A stretch of DNA of 64,000 bases from Hyphomicrobiales bacterium (GTDB lineage: Bacteria > Pseudomonadota > Alphaproteobacteria > Rhizobiales > Rhizobiaceae): the NCBI GenBank assembly GCA_900470805.1, contig UCCA01000008.1:1-64000 (forward strand), written 5' to 3'. Each line of letters starts with the position of its first letter. Positions within the stretch are counted from its first letter, which is position 1. The notes under the pieces were generated by a model. It searched no databases. It was not told the origin of the DNA and saw only the letters and a program-made list of their open reading frames with translations. This document shows positions 8,509-17,949 of this stretch, piece by piece. Both the position numbers and the translations under genes were made by a program.

Positions 8509-9666
8509 TCAGTGCTCAAGGAACACGTAGTTCATCCAGCTGCTCATCCGAAGAAGCACCTTGCGAAGGATCGCGACGTGGTGCCAATGATGCGTGTAGA
8601 CAGCCACCTCAGCGACAACGCCTCCAGGCAACTGATATCCCTCTGTGCCTTCGAGCAGCTCAATACGCGCCAACGTTTGTCCCGGCGCTGCCCGCTCGGG
8701 CGACTGTGGATCGATCAATGCGCCGGTCGGCTGCAGTTGTCCCTGGGCCATCACATCGATGATCTCTTTCACCCGCGCTTTGAAGATCTTGCCAGGCACG
8801 GCCTTGAAGGCCACCTCGGCGTCATCTCCCGGGCGAACGCGCTGCAGCGAATTCTGGATGAACGCTGCCCCCAGCATCTGGTCGTCGCTATTGATAAACA
8901 CCATCACCGGCCGCAACGGCAGCGGGTTGGCCATCATCCCCGGACGAAGAAAGACTTGCGTGACGTAGCCGGGCCCGGGTGCGCGCACGGTGGTCTGCTC
9001 AAGATCGTATTCGGCATTGCCGAGTTCCGCCTGCAGCCGGGCGACGGTGGGATTGGTGCCGTTGATCTCGGACTCATAGGCCAGCCGTGCCTGTGCCGCC
9101 TGGGCGCGCGCCGTATCGACGGCCGCTTCCGACGTCAGGTAGAGGCCTCTGCGGTTTTCGACCTCGAGTTCGGAATAGACGGCGGCCCTGCCGCTGGACT
9201 TCGAGTTTTCATTCGACTGTTCGAACCTCTCGAACGCCTGCAAGGACCGGTCTCTTGATGCCTCGGCGCCGGCGACGGCAGCGTTTGCGGCGTCGAGCGC
9301 CGCCTTCAGCTGCAACACCGTCTGCTTGGCTTCAGCCAGCGCGGCTTTCTTCTGGTCCACCGTGAACTGATAGGGACGCGGGTCGATGCGAAAAAGAACG
9401 TCACCCTTCTTCAACGGTGAATTCGGCGTCACCGGTACCTCGACGACTTGGCCTCCAACAACGGGAATGACCGGGGCGGAGGTGAAGTAGATGCGCGCGT
9501 CGCTTGTATAGGGATGGTTGTAGCTCATCAGCAGCAACAGGCTGGCGATCAGAAAGATGCCGCCGAGAACGGCGGTCGCCAATGTCCACTGGTTGACCGG
9601 AATTCGGAATATCTTGAAGATGGCGTAGCACAGAGCCGCATATGTGAGGATGAGAAGCAGGTCCAT
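8509..9666 (-). CDS. yiaV: YiaV-like HlyD-family membrane fusion protein
   Basis: This 385-residue periplasmic adaptor has two N-terminal membrane segments (about 1-22 and 30-50) and then a biotinyl-lipoyl half-motif (VVGGQVVEVPVTPNSPLKKGDVLFRIDPRPY). A long coiled-coil hairpin (about 105-215) and a beta-barrel region follow. It resembles E. coli YiaV/AaeA-type MFPs, which join an inner-membrane pump to outer steps of efflux. The ATG overlaps the yiaW stop by one base (TGATG), so the two are translationally coupled. The pairing with DUF3302 is the same as E. coli yiaV-yiaW. No dedicated outer-membrane factor is nearby. Confidence 0.88.
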   Translation of the reverse strand: MDLLLILTYAALCYAIFKIFRIPVNQWTLATAVLGGIFLIASLLLLMSYNHPYTSDARIYFTSAPVIPVVGGQVVEVPVTPNSPLKKGDVLFRIDPRPYQFTVDQKKAALAEAKQTVLQLKAALDAANAAVAGAEASRDRSLQAFERFEQSNENSKSSGRAAVYSELEVENRRGLYLTSEAAVDTARAQAAQARLAYESEINGTNPTVARLQAELGNAEYDLEQTTVRAPGPGYVTQVFLRPGMMANPLPLRPVMVFINSDDQMLGAAFIQNSLQRVRPGDDAEVAFKAVPGKIFKARVKEIIDVMAQGQLQPTGALIDPQSPERAAPGQTLARIELLEGTEGYQLPGGVVAEVAVYTHHWHHVAILRKVLLRMSSWMNYVFLEH

Positions 9667-10007
9667 CAGGCAGTGTCCTTCTCCGGTGTCTGTGCCTCAA
9701 GTTCGGCGATACGGCCGTGCAATCGGGCGATTTCCGCGTTGGCCTCCGCCTCCGGCGACAGCTTTCCGTCGGTTCGCAGACCCCAGCCGCGGTCCTCGCG
9801 GTAGATCGTTGCCCAGATAAACAGAAACGGCCAAATGGCGTGCAGCGTGAAAAGGCTGACCCATCCGGCGACATGGATCGCATCCTGATGCGGATGGTTT
9901 CGAGCCTTCGCCATCAGGTGCGGAATGTCATGGATGGCAATCACCGCGTAGAACAGCGTAATCACAACAAAGAACAGCACGCCCAGTGCGAAATAGTCGA
10001 GGAACAC
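9666..10007 (-). CDS. yiaW: YiaW-like DUF3302 inner-membrane protein
   Basis: This 113-residue protein has two membrane segments (LDYFALGVLFFVVITLFYAV and HVAGWVSLFTLHAIWPFLFIW) flanking the conserved loop HDIPHLMAKARNHPHQDAI, and ends in a charged helix. It matches the DUF3302 family. I chose the GTG at 10007 because it gives the family length (about 107-113) and has an AGGGAAA site before it; a longer reading from 10142 adds 45 unconserved residues. It is coupled to yiaV. The function is unknown, presumed envelope transport with YiaV. Confidence 0.82.
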   Translation of the reverse strand: MFLDYFALGVLFFVVITLFYAVIAIHDIPHLMAKARNHPHQDAIHVAGWVSLFTLHAIWPFLFIWATIYREDRGWGLRTDGKLSPEAEANAEIARLHGRIAELEAQTPEKDTA

Positions 10008-10342
10008 GGCTTTCCCTTTCGACGACGAATGGCCGAACGCGGCGGCTGCATAGGAGATGCAGAGACAGTACCCCTCCGGGAACCGGGAAGCCCGTAGCAT
10101 CACGTAACATCTATGGATCGTTCGCTGCCAGGCGGTTTTCATGGCGCTTCAAACGCAACCGTCCGTCTTCGGCATTGCGCTGCGCCAAGAGGGCTTGGGC
10201 CTTTGATGCTGTCCTTTGCCCCTGGCAAGCGGACAGATACGCGAAGCGAGCTGGTATGTTCGCGTATCTTACGTCTGAGCTCCCGAGAACTGCAATATAA
10301 TCACGGTGTCTTCTTGGGGTTGGATCGACGGCGAGGACCTCG
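10008..10342. other. Divergent intergenic region
   Basis: This 335-bp region lies between yiaW (minus) and the 104-residue gene (plus). It probably holds the promoter of the yiaW-yiaV-ppk2-permease operon and that of the plus-strand group. If yiaW started at the upstream ATG, it would be shorter by 135 bp. I see no RNA gene. Confidence 0.4.
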
Positions 10343-10657
10343 ATGAACTGGAGAAAAAGCAATTCGCCGTCGATGTCCGCGCTGGCCGTGGCAGAGGTTC
10401 ATTTCCCTGACCAGGCCCGCAAGGTCCAGCATTTGTTCCATGTGAGTGAAACGTTCCGCAGCATGTGCGAGGACCTGTCGGTCGTTGTCGAGACACTCGG
10501 CCATCTCGATGATCTCCCGCACGATGAAAGAGAGATGCGCCGGCAGGAATACGACGGGATGGCCAAGGCGCTTGTCAGTGAGATAGGCGAGGCGTTGTCC
10601 CAGTCGAACGTCGTGTCGCTCAGGCGATCCGGGGAGGCCGAACCGGGATCGCGGTGA
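10343..10657 (+). CDS. Small cytoplasmic protein of unknown function (104 aa)
   Basis: It is predicted to be mostly helical and charged (DDLPHDEREMRRQEYDGMAKALVSEIGEALSQ), with no signal or membrane segment. GAGG lies 7 bp before the ATG. It precedes the DUF3300 gene by 43 bp and is likely in the same transcript. I do not recognise a family. Confidence 0.5.
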   Translation: MNWRKSNSPSMSALAVAEVHFPDQARKVQHLFHVSETFRSMCEDLSVVVETLGHLDDLPHDEREMRRQEYDGMAKALVSEIGEALSQSNVVSLRRSGEAEPGSR

Positions 10658-10700
10658 GACGAAGCACTCATTGCCATTTGCACAGAGAGGTCGAGGCGTC

Positions 10701-12062
10701 ATGATAGCGAGATCGTTCAGACTGGCCACCGGGTTCACTGCGCTTGCCATCTTGTCCATGCAGGCGGTTCCCATCGTTTATGCGCAAACGCCGGCTCCAA
10801 TGGCGAAGCCTGCCCAGACGGTCGAGACGGATCTGCTGTCGGAAGACGAACTGGAGATTCTGGTGGCACGTATCGCGCTTTATCCAGATGAACTGGTCGC
10901 GGCGATCTCGGCGGCATCGCTTTTCCCGCTGCAGATCGTGGAGGCGCAACGCTTTCTGCAGGCGAAGACGAAAAGTGCCGATCTCAAGCCAAAAGACGAC
11001 TGGGACGGCAGCGTCATCTCGCTGCTCAACTATCCTGACGTCGTCAAGATGATGAGCGACGATCTGGACTGGACCCAGTCGCTCGGCGATGCGCTCACCA
11101 AGCAACAGAAGGATGTGCTGATTGCCATTCAGCAGCTTCGCGACGAGGCGGTGGCCAAGAATATCATCAAGACGGACGACAAGGTGACCGTGGTTACCGA
11201 GAACGACAATGTGGTCATCCGGCCGACCGATCCAGAGAAGATCTATATACCGCAATATCCGCCTGAAATGCTCTACGAACCAAACTATGCCGCGGCACCA
11301 ATCTCCTATTACCCAGACTCCTACGACAATTACTACTATCCTGGCGCTGCCTTTTTCGCGGGCGCGGTCACCGGTGTTGCGTGGGCGGCGATCGTCAACT
11401 GGGACGATTGGGGGGTGTGGGGTGGCAATTGGGGCGGCGATGTCGATATCGACTGCAAGAACTGCTTCAACGACCGAAACTTTAGCGGCAAGGTGAATTG
11501 GAACGATGTCGACTGGACGAAGGTGGACCGGAGCAAGCTCAGCATTGGCAAGGACCAGCTCGGCAACCTCGACCGGTCGGCCATCAAATCCAGCCTTCAA
11601 GGCGATAACCGCAATCAGTTGAAGAACAAGGTCAGCGATCGCAGGGGTGATCTCGGGCCAGGCGCCAGAAACACCGCGGCGCGTGCCGACGATATCCGTA
11701 AAGGCACGGTTAGCGGTCTGAAGGGAAACAACAAACAAACCGCGAACCGGCCAAACGCGTCCAGACCGGACGCTCGTCCCGGCAACGCCGCCAACCGCCC
11801 GTCGAAACCGGCAGCAAACGTAAAGAAAAAGTCGTCTGCACCAAAGATGGCAGCAAGGCCGGACAATCGTTCACGCCAGTCCAGTGCGCTTGGCAACGTG
11901 CAGTCCGGCCGCCGTGAAGCTGTGGCCTCCAAGCGCGGCGGTCAGAGCATGGGCGGCGGTCAACGGGGCGCTCCCCGGGCCCATAGCCGCCCACCACCCA
12001 GAGTTCATGGGGGTGGAGGCCGTGGCGGCGGCGGCGGTCGCGGCGGTGGTGGACGTCGATAG
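10701..12062 (+). CDS. DUF3300 secreted protein with Gly/Arg-rich tail
   Basis: This 453-residue protein has a signal peptide (about 1-28, ending VYAQT) and the conserved DUF3300 region (about 45-200: ARIALYPDELVAAISAAS, PLQIVEAQRFL, DDWDGSVISLLNYPDVV, and IYIPQYPPEMLYEP). A Trp/Asp-rich stretch follows (about 230-280), then a long basic low-complexity tail ending in GGGGRGGGGGRGGGG. The tail is intrinsically disordered and could bind polyanions such as DNA, polyphosphate or acidic polysaccharide (inference). The start at 10701 follows GAGGCGTC. It is paired with the DUF2950 gene 34 bp downstream, a common neighbour pair in proteobacteria. Confidence 0.88.
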   Translation: MIARSFRLATGFTALAILSMQAVPIVYAQTPAPMAKPAQTVETDLLSEDELEILVARIALYPDELVAAISAASLFPLQIVEAQRFLQAKTKSADLKPKDDWDGSVISLLNYPDVVKMMSDDLDWTQSLGDALTKQQKDVLIAIQQLRDEAVAKNIIKTDDKVTVVTENDNVVIRPTDPEKIYIPQYPPEMLYEPNYAAAPISYYPDSYDNYYYPGAAFFAGAVTGVAWAAIVNWDDWGVWGGNWGGDVDIDCKNCFNDRNFSGKVNWNDVDWTKVDRSKLSIGKDQLGNLDRSAIKSSLQGDNRNQLKNKVSDRRGDLGPGARNTAARADDIRKGTVSGLKGNNKQTANRPNASRPDARPGNAANRPSKPAANVKKKSSAPKMAARPDNRSRQSSALGNVQSGRREAVASKRGGQSMGGGQRGAPRAHSRPPPRVHGGGGRGGGGGRGGGGRR

Positions 12063-12096
12063 GAGAAGACGGTTTCCCGAGCGAATGGAGGCAATC

Positions 12097-13032
12097 ATGA
12101 GACTGCGACTAAAGCTGATGAAATTGCTGTTTGGAGCTGCTTTGCCTTTGGCATTGGTAAGTTCGGCGATGGCACAGACGAGCCTTGCCGAGTTCGCGGC
12201 AGCAGGCCCGTCGCCGTCCTTCGATACGCCGGAGCTGGCGCTTGAACGATTGAAAACAGTGCTTGCGTCGAACGACGTCGATGGACTTGCAGACCTGCTT
12301 GGACTGAAGGCGGACAAGTTACGCGCCAGCAACGAGGCGATGGTGACCTATGGAGTGATCCGCGAAGGTGCGGCGCGGCAGTTGATTCTGGAGGACTTTG
12401 GTGGGCGGAAGATCGTTGCTATCGGCGACAGATTGTGGCCGCTGCCGTTTCCGCTGTCTCAAGGCGAGGGTGCAAAGTGGGCGTTCGACACCCGCATCGG
12501 TCTGGAGGAAATCGTCAATCGTCGCATTGGCGAGAATGAGTTGGCGACCATCGCAACCATACGCGATTTTGTCTTTGCCCAGCACGAATATGCATCCGAG
12601 GACCGCAACGGTGACGGGATTTACGAGTATGCCCAGAAGCTGATCAGCACTCCTGGAACGCGCGATGGCCTTTACTGGGAGCCAGACCCTTACGAGGAGG
12701 ACAGCCCCGCAAGCGCGCTGATCGAAACGGCCGCCTTCGGCAAGGCCAAGCGAGGCGACGGATATTTCGGCTATCGCTACCGGATATTGACGGCGCAGGG
12801 GGCGAACGTTCTTGGTGGAAAACAGAGCTACATCGTCAATGGCCACATGACCGCAGGCTTCGCGGTGATCGCGTGGCCGGTCAAATACCGCGTGACTGGG
12901 GTGCAGACGTTCATTGCCAATGGCATGAGCCTTATCTATCAGCGTGATCTTGGGCCGCAGACGGAAGAGAAAGCCGCGAAGATCATGGACTTCAACCCGG
13001 ATCGCGGCAACTGGACCGTCGTTGAAGAATAG
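12097..13032 (+). CDS. DUF2950 secreted protein
   Basis: This 311-residue protein has a signal peptide (cut near SSAMAQ, about residue 26). The DUF2950 body carries FDTPELALERLKTVLASND, QHEYASEDRNGDGIYEYAQKL, SPASALIETA, GDGYFGYRYRILTAQG and GHMTAGFAVIAWPVKY. It is secreted to the periplasm; its molecular function is unknown. The ATG at 12097 is chosen since GGAGG (12087-12091) lies 5 bp before it, within a shorter overlapping reading. It is translationally close to the DUF3300 gene, and the two probably act together. Confidence 0.88.
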   Translation: MRLRLKLMKLLFGAALPLALVSSAMAQTSLAEFAAAGPSPSFDTPELALERLKTVLASNDVDGLADLLGLKADKLRASNEAMVTYGVIREGAARQLILEDFGGRKIVAIGDRLWPLPFPLSQGEGAKWAFDTRIGLEEIVNRRIGENELATIATIRDFVFAQHEYASEDRNGDGIYEYAQKLISTPGTRDGLYWEPDPYEEDSPASALIETAAFGKAKRGDGYFGYRYRILTAQGANVLGGKQSYIVNGHMTAGFAVIAWPVKYRVTGVQTFIANGMSLIYQRDLGPQTEEKAAKIMDFNPDRGNWTVVEE

Positions 13033-13201
13033 ATGGAGAGCAGCCTGGGCGCGACAATCGTGTTCAGGCAAGTGCCGTTTCAGGGCTGGAGTATCGTTTG
13101 TCCCGAGGGACCTCGGCGCCAAGCCAGAGCGGCAATGGCGGAAATTTCCTTCGCTCGATCTCGATCGCTCGGCACTTGCTTCGACTATCCCATGAGAATC
13201 T

Positions 13202-13669
13202 TTATTTGATTGGCGGTTCCCAGGTCAGAAAAAGACCCACATCACCAGGCATGCCACCGGGAAAGTCGATGATCATAGCCTTCAGGCCGTATCCCTGTGG
13301 CTTGGCCAATTGCTCGAACAGGTCGAGGATTTCCTTGGCCTTTCCCTGAAGCGTCTTCTGCCAACCAGGAAGACTGTTGTTGATGGCGCGGCCGCCGTCG
13401 TCGCAGAACGTCGAGGGAAAACTATAGATCATTGCCTCGTATTTTCCGTCAGCGGCCGCTTTCATTACGAGGCGCTTGATGATGGCACGCTCTTTCTCTC
13501 CAATATGCTTGCGGAAGAAATCCTCGACGAACTCCGCATGCTTGGTGGCTTCGCGCGCCTTTATCTTCTCGTCGCGCTCCATCTCCGCAATTTGAAGCTC
13601 AAGCGCACGCCTGCGCAGATCTTCCGCGCTCTCCATTGAATGCGGTACTGATGTGCCGGTCGATGTCAT
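13202..13669 (-). CDS. Conserved hypothetical cytoplasmic protein (155 aa)
   Basis: The N-terminal half is a charged helix or coiled coil (RRRALELQIAEMERDEKIKAREATKHAEFVEDFF). The C-terminal half is more globular (AMIYSFPSTFCDDGGRAINNSLPGW and GYGLKAMIIDFPGGMPGDVGLFLTW). RBS GGAGGACAG precedes the ATG. No membrane segment is present and I do not recognise the family. It is monocistronic, between the DUF2950 gene and the divergent potassium channel. Confidence 0.65.
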   Translation of the reverse strand: MTSTGTSVPHSMESAEDLRRRALELQIAEMERDEKIKAREATKHAEFVEDFFRKHIGEKERAIIKRLVMKAAADGKYEAMIYSFPSTFCDDGGRAINNSLPGWQKTLQGKAKEILDLFEQLAKPQGYGLKAMIIDFPGGMPGDVGLFLTWEPPIK

Positions 13670-13853
13670 CTCTGTCCTCCGACGTCATTGGAAAGTTGTG
13701 TCCGATGATAGGGCCGTTGGGAGCACGAGGGCAGTATGATACGGTATGTTACTCTTGCGTCGCTGGCCGAAGCCTTGGTTTTCAACGATCTTCCCTTTTG
13801 GCCGGAAGGGCGAAAGCCGCCGCTGCCCCCGAGAGACAAGCAGGAGAGGTTTT

Positions 13854-14291
13854 GTGCTGGTACAGCTTCTCATCGCGGCTTTGCTTATTGTCGTGACGGT
13901 TGCGATAGAGGCTCTATTCATGTCCGCGGGACTTCGCGTTTTTCGTCGGCTGGAAGCGCGAGATTCCGAACATCTCAGGGATTACGCAACGCTGGTCACC
14001 GTTGTGTGGATCGTTTATCTCCTCGTTCCGGTCATTCTTGATGTCGCTTTATGGGCGATGTTCTTCACGATCTTTGGGGTCTTGTCGTCCTTCGAGGAGG
14101 CCGCCTACTTTTCGGCTGTTACCTTCACGACGGTGGGTTATGGCGACATCGTGCTCGGCAAGGAGTGGCGACAGGTTGCCGTGTTCGAGGCGGTCAACGG
14201 CTGGATCATCTTCGGCTGGACGACGGCGCTGATGATGGCGGTGATACAGCGGCTCTACTTTCGTGCGGGCGCCGACGACGAGCAGCGCTAG
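13854..14291 (+). CDS. Two-pore-domain-type potassium channel (ion channel 2 family)
   Basis: This 145-residue protein has membrane segments about residues 1-25, 47-73 and 105-132. The pore loop carries the K+ selectivity filter TTVGYGD (about residues 91-97). There is no cytoplasmic RCK domain, so gating is by pore or voltage-like features unknown. The GTG start is chosen because AGGAGAGG lies 5 bp upstream; a longer in-frame ATG adds basic, unconserved residues. It precedes the aspartate decarboxylase by 185 bp on the same strand. A K+ leak could balance charge moved by the nearby electrogenic amino-acid exchangers (inference). Confidence 0.85.
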   Translation: MLVQLLIAALLIVVTVAIEALFMSAGLRVFRRLEARDSEHLRDYATLVTVVWIVYLLVPVILDVALWAMFFTIFGVLSSFEEAAYFSAVTFTTVGYGDIVLGKEWRQVAVFEAVNGWIIFGWTTALMMAVIQRLYFRAGADDEQR

Positions 14292-14476
14292 TCAGGCTGC
14301 ACGATGCACCAGAGCTTGCCGACTTTGGGATTCCGAGGATGAAATTGCGATACCATGACTGGCAGATTGCCTGTGTAGTATACCGTATGTTGCGCAAGTC
14401 AGCCGTGTAACATACTTCCCTGTCACCACTGCCCAAGTCACCATTTGCTCCTCATTGGCTGAGCGAGGAGACTGTC

Positions 14477-16102
14477 ATGGCAGACGCTGGGATCTACGCC
14501 AAATTCGAAGACCTGAGCCCATTCGAGATCAAGGATGAGCTCATCCGGTTGGCGCAGGCGGACAAGTCCAACCGCACCTATCTGAATGCCGGACGCGGCA
14601 ACCCGAACTGGATCGCCACGCGCGCCCGCGAAGCTTTCTTTCTGCTGGGCCAGTTCGCACTCACGGAGTGCAAAAGGGTGTCTTTCGACGAGGAGGCCGG
14701 GCTCGCCGGCATGCCTCCTGTCGACGGTTGCTACAAGAGGCTCAAGGCCTGGATTGAGAAACGCAAGGGTGACCCCGACACGCCCGGCGCCGAGACGCTC
14801 GAAGAGGTGGTCGATTTCGCGATCAAGAAGTTTTCGTTCGACGCCGACACCTTCGTCAACGAGTTGACGGATTCCATCATCGGCGACCACTACCCGGTGC
14901 CGGATCGGGCTCTGGTTCACAATGAAGCGATCACCCACGAATACCTGATGTGGGCGATGTGCGCCGGCCACAGACCGAGCGCGAAGTTCGACCTTTACCC
15001 GGTCGAGGGCGGCACGGCGGCGATGTGTTACATTTTCAAGGCGCTGAAGAACGCCCGCCTCCTGAACTCTGGCGATACCATTGCGCTGGTGACGCCGATC
15101 TTCACGCCCTATCTGGAAATGCCGCATCTGGAAGATTACGCGCTGAAGCAGATCCATGTATCGGCCGAGGCCGAGGATCGCTTTCAGCTGACCGACGAAG
15201 ACCTGCGGCCCTTGGAAGACAAGACGGTCAAGGCGTTGTTCATCGTCAATCCCGGCAACCCGTCGGCGGTCGCCCTCGACCCGGAATCGCTGGATCGCCT
15301 GGTCAAGTTCGTCAACAAGAAACGGCCGGATCTGATGATCCTGACGGACGACGTGTACGGCACGTTCGTTCCGAATTTTGAATCGGTGATGGGGCACCTG
15401 CCGCACAACACCATCGGCGTCTATTCCTATTCCAAGTATTTCGGGTGCACGGGCTGGCGGCTTGGTGTCGTCGCCGTTGCGCAGGACAACATCTTCGACA
15501 AGATGATCCAGGCATTGCCGGCGGCGACGCAAAAGCTGCTGGATGCCCGATACAAGGCGCTGACGCTCAAGCCGCGCGAGGTGAAGTTCATAGACCGGAT
15601 CGTGGCGGATAGTCGCGATGTGGCGCTGAACCACACTGCCGGTCTTTCCCTGCCGCAGCAGGTGATGATGTCGCTCTTCGGCCTCGTCGAGATGCTTGAC
15701 GACGACAAGGTCTACCAGAAGGCCTGCATGGCGATCTGCGAAAAACGCTTTCACAAGCTGATGGACGGGATGGGCATCGAGTTCCAGGCTCGTCCGTACT
15801 TCGATCGCTACTACGGCATCATCGACTACGAGTTCTGGGCGCGCAAATACGTCGGGAATGACGTGACGGATTGGGTGAAAGAGAACATCCATCCGCTCGA
15901 CATCGCTTTCAAGCTCGCGGAAGACCACGGCATCGTGGTTCTCAACGGCTCGGGCTTCGAGGCTCCAAACTGGTCGGTGCGAGTGTCCTTCGCCAACCTG
16001 CCCGATGAGGCCTACACATCGATCGGTCGAGCGATCCGCGCTGTCGCGCGCGGCTACCTGCAGGCGTATCGCGCGGCTAAAGGCGAGATGGCGCAACCCT
16101 AG
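14477..16102 (+). CDS. aspD: Aspartate 4-decarboxylase (bifunctional aminotransferase)
   Basis: This 541-residue PLP enzyme of the aspartate aminotransferase fold turns L-aspartate into L-alanine and CO2, consuming a cytoplasmic proton. Visible are NAGRGNPNW (N-terminal substrate loop), FIVNPGNPSAVAL, TDDVYGTFVP, and the PLP-lysine motif SYSKYFGCTGWRLG (Lys320). The C-terminal SVRVSFANLPDEAY holds the Arg that binds the substrate carboxylate. Length fits the family (about 530-545). The next gene is an AspT exchanger 83 bp away, the same aspD-aspT pairing known from Tetragenococcus, where the pair creates proton motive force. Confidence 0.95.
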   Translation: MADAGIYAKFEDLSPFEIKDELIRLAQADKSNRTYLNAGRGNPNWIATRAREAFFLLGQFALTECKRVSFDEEAGLAGMPPVDGCYKRLKAWIEKRKGDPDTPGAETLEEVVDFAIKKFSFDADTFVNELTDSIIGDHYPVPDRALVHNEAITHEYLMWAMCAGHRPSAKFDLYPVEGGTAAMCYIFKALKNARLLNSGDTIALVTPIFTPYLEMPHLEDYALKQIHVSAEAEDRFQLTDEDLRPLEDKTVKALFIVNPGNPSAVALDPESLDRLVKFVNKKRPDLMILTDDVYGTFVPNFESVMGHLPHNTIGVYSYSKYFGCTGWRLGVVAVAQDNIFDKMIQALPAATQKLLDARYKALTLKPREVKFIDRIVADSRDVALNHTAGLSLPQQVMMSLFGLVEMLDDDKVYQKACMAICEKRFHKLMDGMGIEFQARPYFDRYYGIIDYEFWARKYVGNDVTDWVKENIHPLDIAFKLAEDHGIVVLNGSGFEAPNWSVRVSFANLPDEAYTSIGRAIRAVARGYLQAYRAAKGEMAQP

Positions 16103-16185
16103 AGACCTCATAGCAGCACGCAAAACCAGAGAGCAGGACAACGACGTCTCGACACGCATCCTGTTGTCAAACAAGTGAGGCACCG

Positions 16186-17877
16186 ATGATAGAGTGGTTT
16201 GTCAGTACACTTCGGACCTATCCGGAGATTGCAATATTTCTATCATTGGGGCTCGGCTACTATTTCGGGTCGTTCACCTTCAAGGGGTTGGGGCTCGGGG
16301 CCGTGACGGCGACGCTGATTGCCGCCGTGTTGATCGGGCAGCTTGGCATCACGATTTCCCCACCCCTGAAATCGACATTCTTCCTGCTGTTCCTGTTCGC
16401 GATCGGCTATGGCGTCGGTCCCCAGTTCGTGCGCGGGATCGCGAAGGACGGAATTCCACAGGCGCTCTTCGCCGTCGTCGTCTGCTTCTTCTGCCTGGGT
16501 GCCGCCTATTTCGGCGCGCTGCTGGCCGGCTACGATGTCGGCTCCGCGGTCGGTCTCTACGCCGGTTCGCAGACAATCTCCGCTTCGATGGGGCTCGCTA
16601 CCGATGCAATCGGCCGCCTGGGACTGCCGCCGGAGCAGAGCAAAGCGATGCTGGACGCGATGCCGGTGGCATACGCGGTCACCTACATTTTCGGCACTGT
16701 CGGTTCAGCCATCGTCCTTGCGCTGCTTGGCCCGGCGCTGCTGAACATCGATCTCGAAGCCGAGTGCAAGCGCTATGAGGAGCAGCATGGTGGCAAGAAA
16801 GCACTTGGCGGCGCTGGTACCGCTTGGCACAATTACGAACTGCGTGCCTACCGGGTGAAAGACGGAGCCAGGATCGTCGGCATGACGGCGCATCAGGCCG
16901 AAGGTCTGCTGCCGTCGGAGCGTGTTTTCGTCGAGCGCATTCGTCGCGCGGGCACGGTGCAGGACGCCACGGTTGATACCGTGATCATGGCGGGCGACAT
17001 CGTCGCCGTTGCCGGACGCCGGGAGGTGCTGGTCGATCTGATCGGCAGCGTGGCGGAAGAGGTCGATGACCGGGAGCTGCTTGCCGTGCCTGCCGAGGGT
17101 GTCGATGTCTTCGTCACCAACAAGGAGGTCGATGGAAAGACGCTTGCCGAGCTTGCGGCCCGACCGACAGCTCGCGGCGTGTTCCTGCGCAAGATCGTTC
17201 GCGGCGCGACGGCCACCGAAATCCCCATCCTGCCGAATACCAAGGTCCATCGCGGCGATATCCTCACCATCGTCGGCCGCACGCAGGACACGACCGCCGC
17301 GACCAAGGACCTTGGGCGCCCGGACGCGCAGACCGATGTCGCGGATGTGGCGTTCATCGGCGCGGCGATCACGATCGGGGCTCTGGTCGGCGCGCTTTCT
17401 TTCAAGATCGGTAGCGTTCCGCTCACCTTGTCGACATCGGGTGGCGCGCTGATCTCGGGGCTGTTCTTCGGCTGGCTTCGCTCGGTCCGCCCGACATTCG
17501 GTCGCATCCCGTCGCCGACGGTCTGGTTCATGAACTCCGTCGGTCTCAACATGTTCATCGCGGTCGTCGGCATATCGTCCGGACCGGGTTTTGTTGCCGG
17601 CCTGCAGCAACTTGGCTTCAGCCTGTTCCTGTGGGGCATCGCCGTCACCACAGTGCCGCTGATCCTGTCCATGTACGTCGGCAAGTATATCTTCCGCTTC
17701 CACCCCGCCATCCTGCTGGGGTGCTGCTCCGGCGCGCGGACGACGACCGCATCCCTGGGCATGATCAACGACCGGGCGAAAAGCCAGATCCCAGGGCTCG
17801 GCTATACCGTGACCTACGCCGTCGGCAACACCCTGTTGACCATCTGGGGCATGGTCCTGGTGCTGCTGCTGGCCTGA
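16186..17877 (+). CDS. aspT: Aspartate:alanine exchanger AspT
   Basis: This 563-residue AAE-family antiporter would import aspartate and export alanine. The N-terminal membrane block spans about 1-190, the central cytoplasmic part (about 200-385) has two TrkA-C/RCK_C-like domains ([15 protein letters not shown] ... [14 protein letters not shown] and [18 protein letters not shown] ... GDILTIVGR), and the C-terminal membrane block runs from about 390 to the end ([31 protein letters not shown]). It is encoded 83 bp after aspD. Exchange of Asp2-/- for neutral alanine is electrogenic, so with the decarboxylase it yields proton motive force and acid resistance. Confidence 0.93.
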   Translation: MIEWFVSTLRTYPEIAIFLSLGLGYYFGSFTFKGLGLGAVTATLIAAVLIGQLGITISPPLKSTFFLLFLFAIGYGVGPQFVRGIAKDGIPQALFAVVVCFFCLGAAYFGALLAGYDVGSAVGLYAGSQTISASMGLATDAIGRLGLPPEQSKAMLDAMPVAYAVTYIFGTVGSAIVLALLGPALLNIDLEAECKRYEEQHGGKKALGGAGTAWHNYELRAYRVKDGARIVGMTAHQAEGLLPSERVFVERIRRAGTVQDATVDTVIMAGDIVAVAGRREVLVDLIGSVAEEVDDRELLAVPAEGVDVFVTNKEVDGKTLAELAARPTARGVFLRKIVRGATATEIPILPNTKVHRGDILTIVGRTQDTTAATKDLGRPDAQTDVADVAFIGAAITIGALVGALSFKIGSVPLTLSTSGGALISGLFFGWLRSVRPTFGRIPSPTVWFMNSVGLNMFIAVVGISSGPGFVAGLQQLGFSLFLWGIAVTTVPLILSMYVGKYIFRFHPAILLGCCSGARTTTASLGMINDRAKSQIPGLGYTVTYAVGNTLLTIWGMVLVLLLA

Positions 17878-17949
17878 GCACGGTAGCGAATAGCCAGGGC
17901 TGATCAGCCATGGCCGAACAATCAATCGGAACCGACGTTGGAGCGCGAC

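Noticed and set aside
13741..13853. Longer N-terminus for the potassium channel starting at 13746
   Set aside because: It adds basic, Pro/Arg-rich residues with no hydrophobic segment; the GTG at 13854 has a strong ribosome site and starts at the first membrane helix.
14438..16183. 581-codon minus-strand frame opposite aspD
   Set aside because: Antisense shadow. aspD has an intact PLP motif and the full family length.
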